A stretch of 12,910 nt of DNA from positions 1-12,910 of the forward strand of contig CAZSZJ010000030.1 of assembly GCA_964610985.1 (NCBI GenBank). Direction: 5' to 3'. Positions within the stretch are counted from its first letter, which is position 1, and the number at the start of each line of letters is the position of its first letter. The notes under the pieces are model-generated. The model did not search any database. It saw only the letters and a list, made by a program, of their open reading frames with translations, and was not told the DNA's origin. Shown here in pieces: positions 12,874-12,910 of the stretch. The stretch is from JARIHD01 sp964610985. GTDB taxonomy: Bacteria > Patescibacteriota > Saccharimonadia > Saccharimonadales > UBA4665. Made by a program: the position numbers and the translations under genes.

Positions 12874-12910
12874 CTCACAGACAAAAAGCACGCATACCCG
12901 TAACCTCGTA

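Noticed and set aside
1..12910. Recoded TGA (Gly or Trp), as in some CPR lineages and mycoplasmas
   Set aside because: All genes read through without internal TGA, and the 838 gene ends in TGA, so the standard code fits.
1..12910. CRISPR arrays, insertion sequences, transposases, phage genes
   Set aside because: No regularly spaced repeats, terminal inverted repeats, transposase or integrase motifs were seen.

Overview
The window is compact bacterial DNA of roughly balanced base composition, using the standard code (TGA ends the gene at 838-1065). It encodes a DivIC/FtsB-type division protein, an initiator tRNA and a secreted PBP4-type carboxypeptidase, so the organism makes a peptidoglycan wall and divides by septation. 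Very short intergenic gaps, several long proteins with no family I recognise, and promoters placed directly against start codons suggest a streamlined lineage such as a Patescibacteria/CPR member (Saccharibacteria is my best guess). No marker gene here settles the taxonomy.

Layout. Positions 1-820: a partial CAT-anticodon tRNA leaving the window on the minus strand, a divergent DivIC/FtsB-like gene, then an initiator tRNA with a perfect consensus promoter and its own terminator. Positions 838-1671: a small two-helix membrane protein and a DUF218/YdcF-like protein. Positions 1804-2045: a strong promoter, a 12-bp palindrome at the transcription start, a 25-codon ORF with a good Shine-Dalgarno sequence, and a long hairpin that probably terminates transcription from both sides. 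Positions 6412 down to 2062, minus strand: SAM-dependent methyltransferase, EamA-type transporter, HAD phosphatase and a 610-residue orphan coupled to the phosphatase. Positions 6477-7739, plus strand: a 260-residue orphan followed by a nucleoside 2-deoxyribosyltransferase-like protein. Positions 7752-9579: a canonical Nudix hydrolase, divergent from a 377-residue protein that looks like a degenerate Nudix protein. Positions 9584-12812: PBP4/DacB flanked by two minus-strand proteins with HExxH zinc-peptidase motifs, one YpfJ-like and one an orphan with HExxH-X18-E.

The strongest pattern across the window is in initiation signals. At least seven genes (838, 1141, 4562, 5551, 6412, 6477, 8327) have a -10 element, usually extended (TGnTAnnnT), ending only 6-9 nt before the ATG, with no Shine-Dalgarno sequence. 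This predicts leaderless or nearly leaderless mRNAs. A second set (1890, 3894, 7281, 10116) has purine-rich Shine-Dalgarno sequences; two of these are downstream genes in operons, one is the tiny ORF behind the strong promoter, and one is the exported PBP4. The window therefore seems to use two initiation modes side by side.
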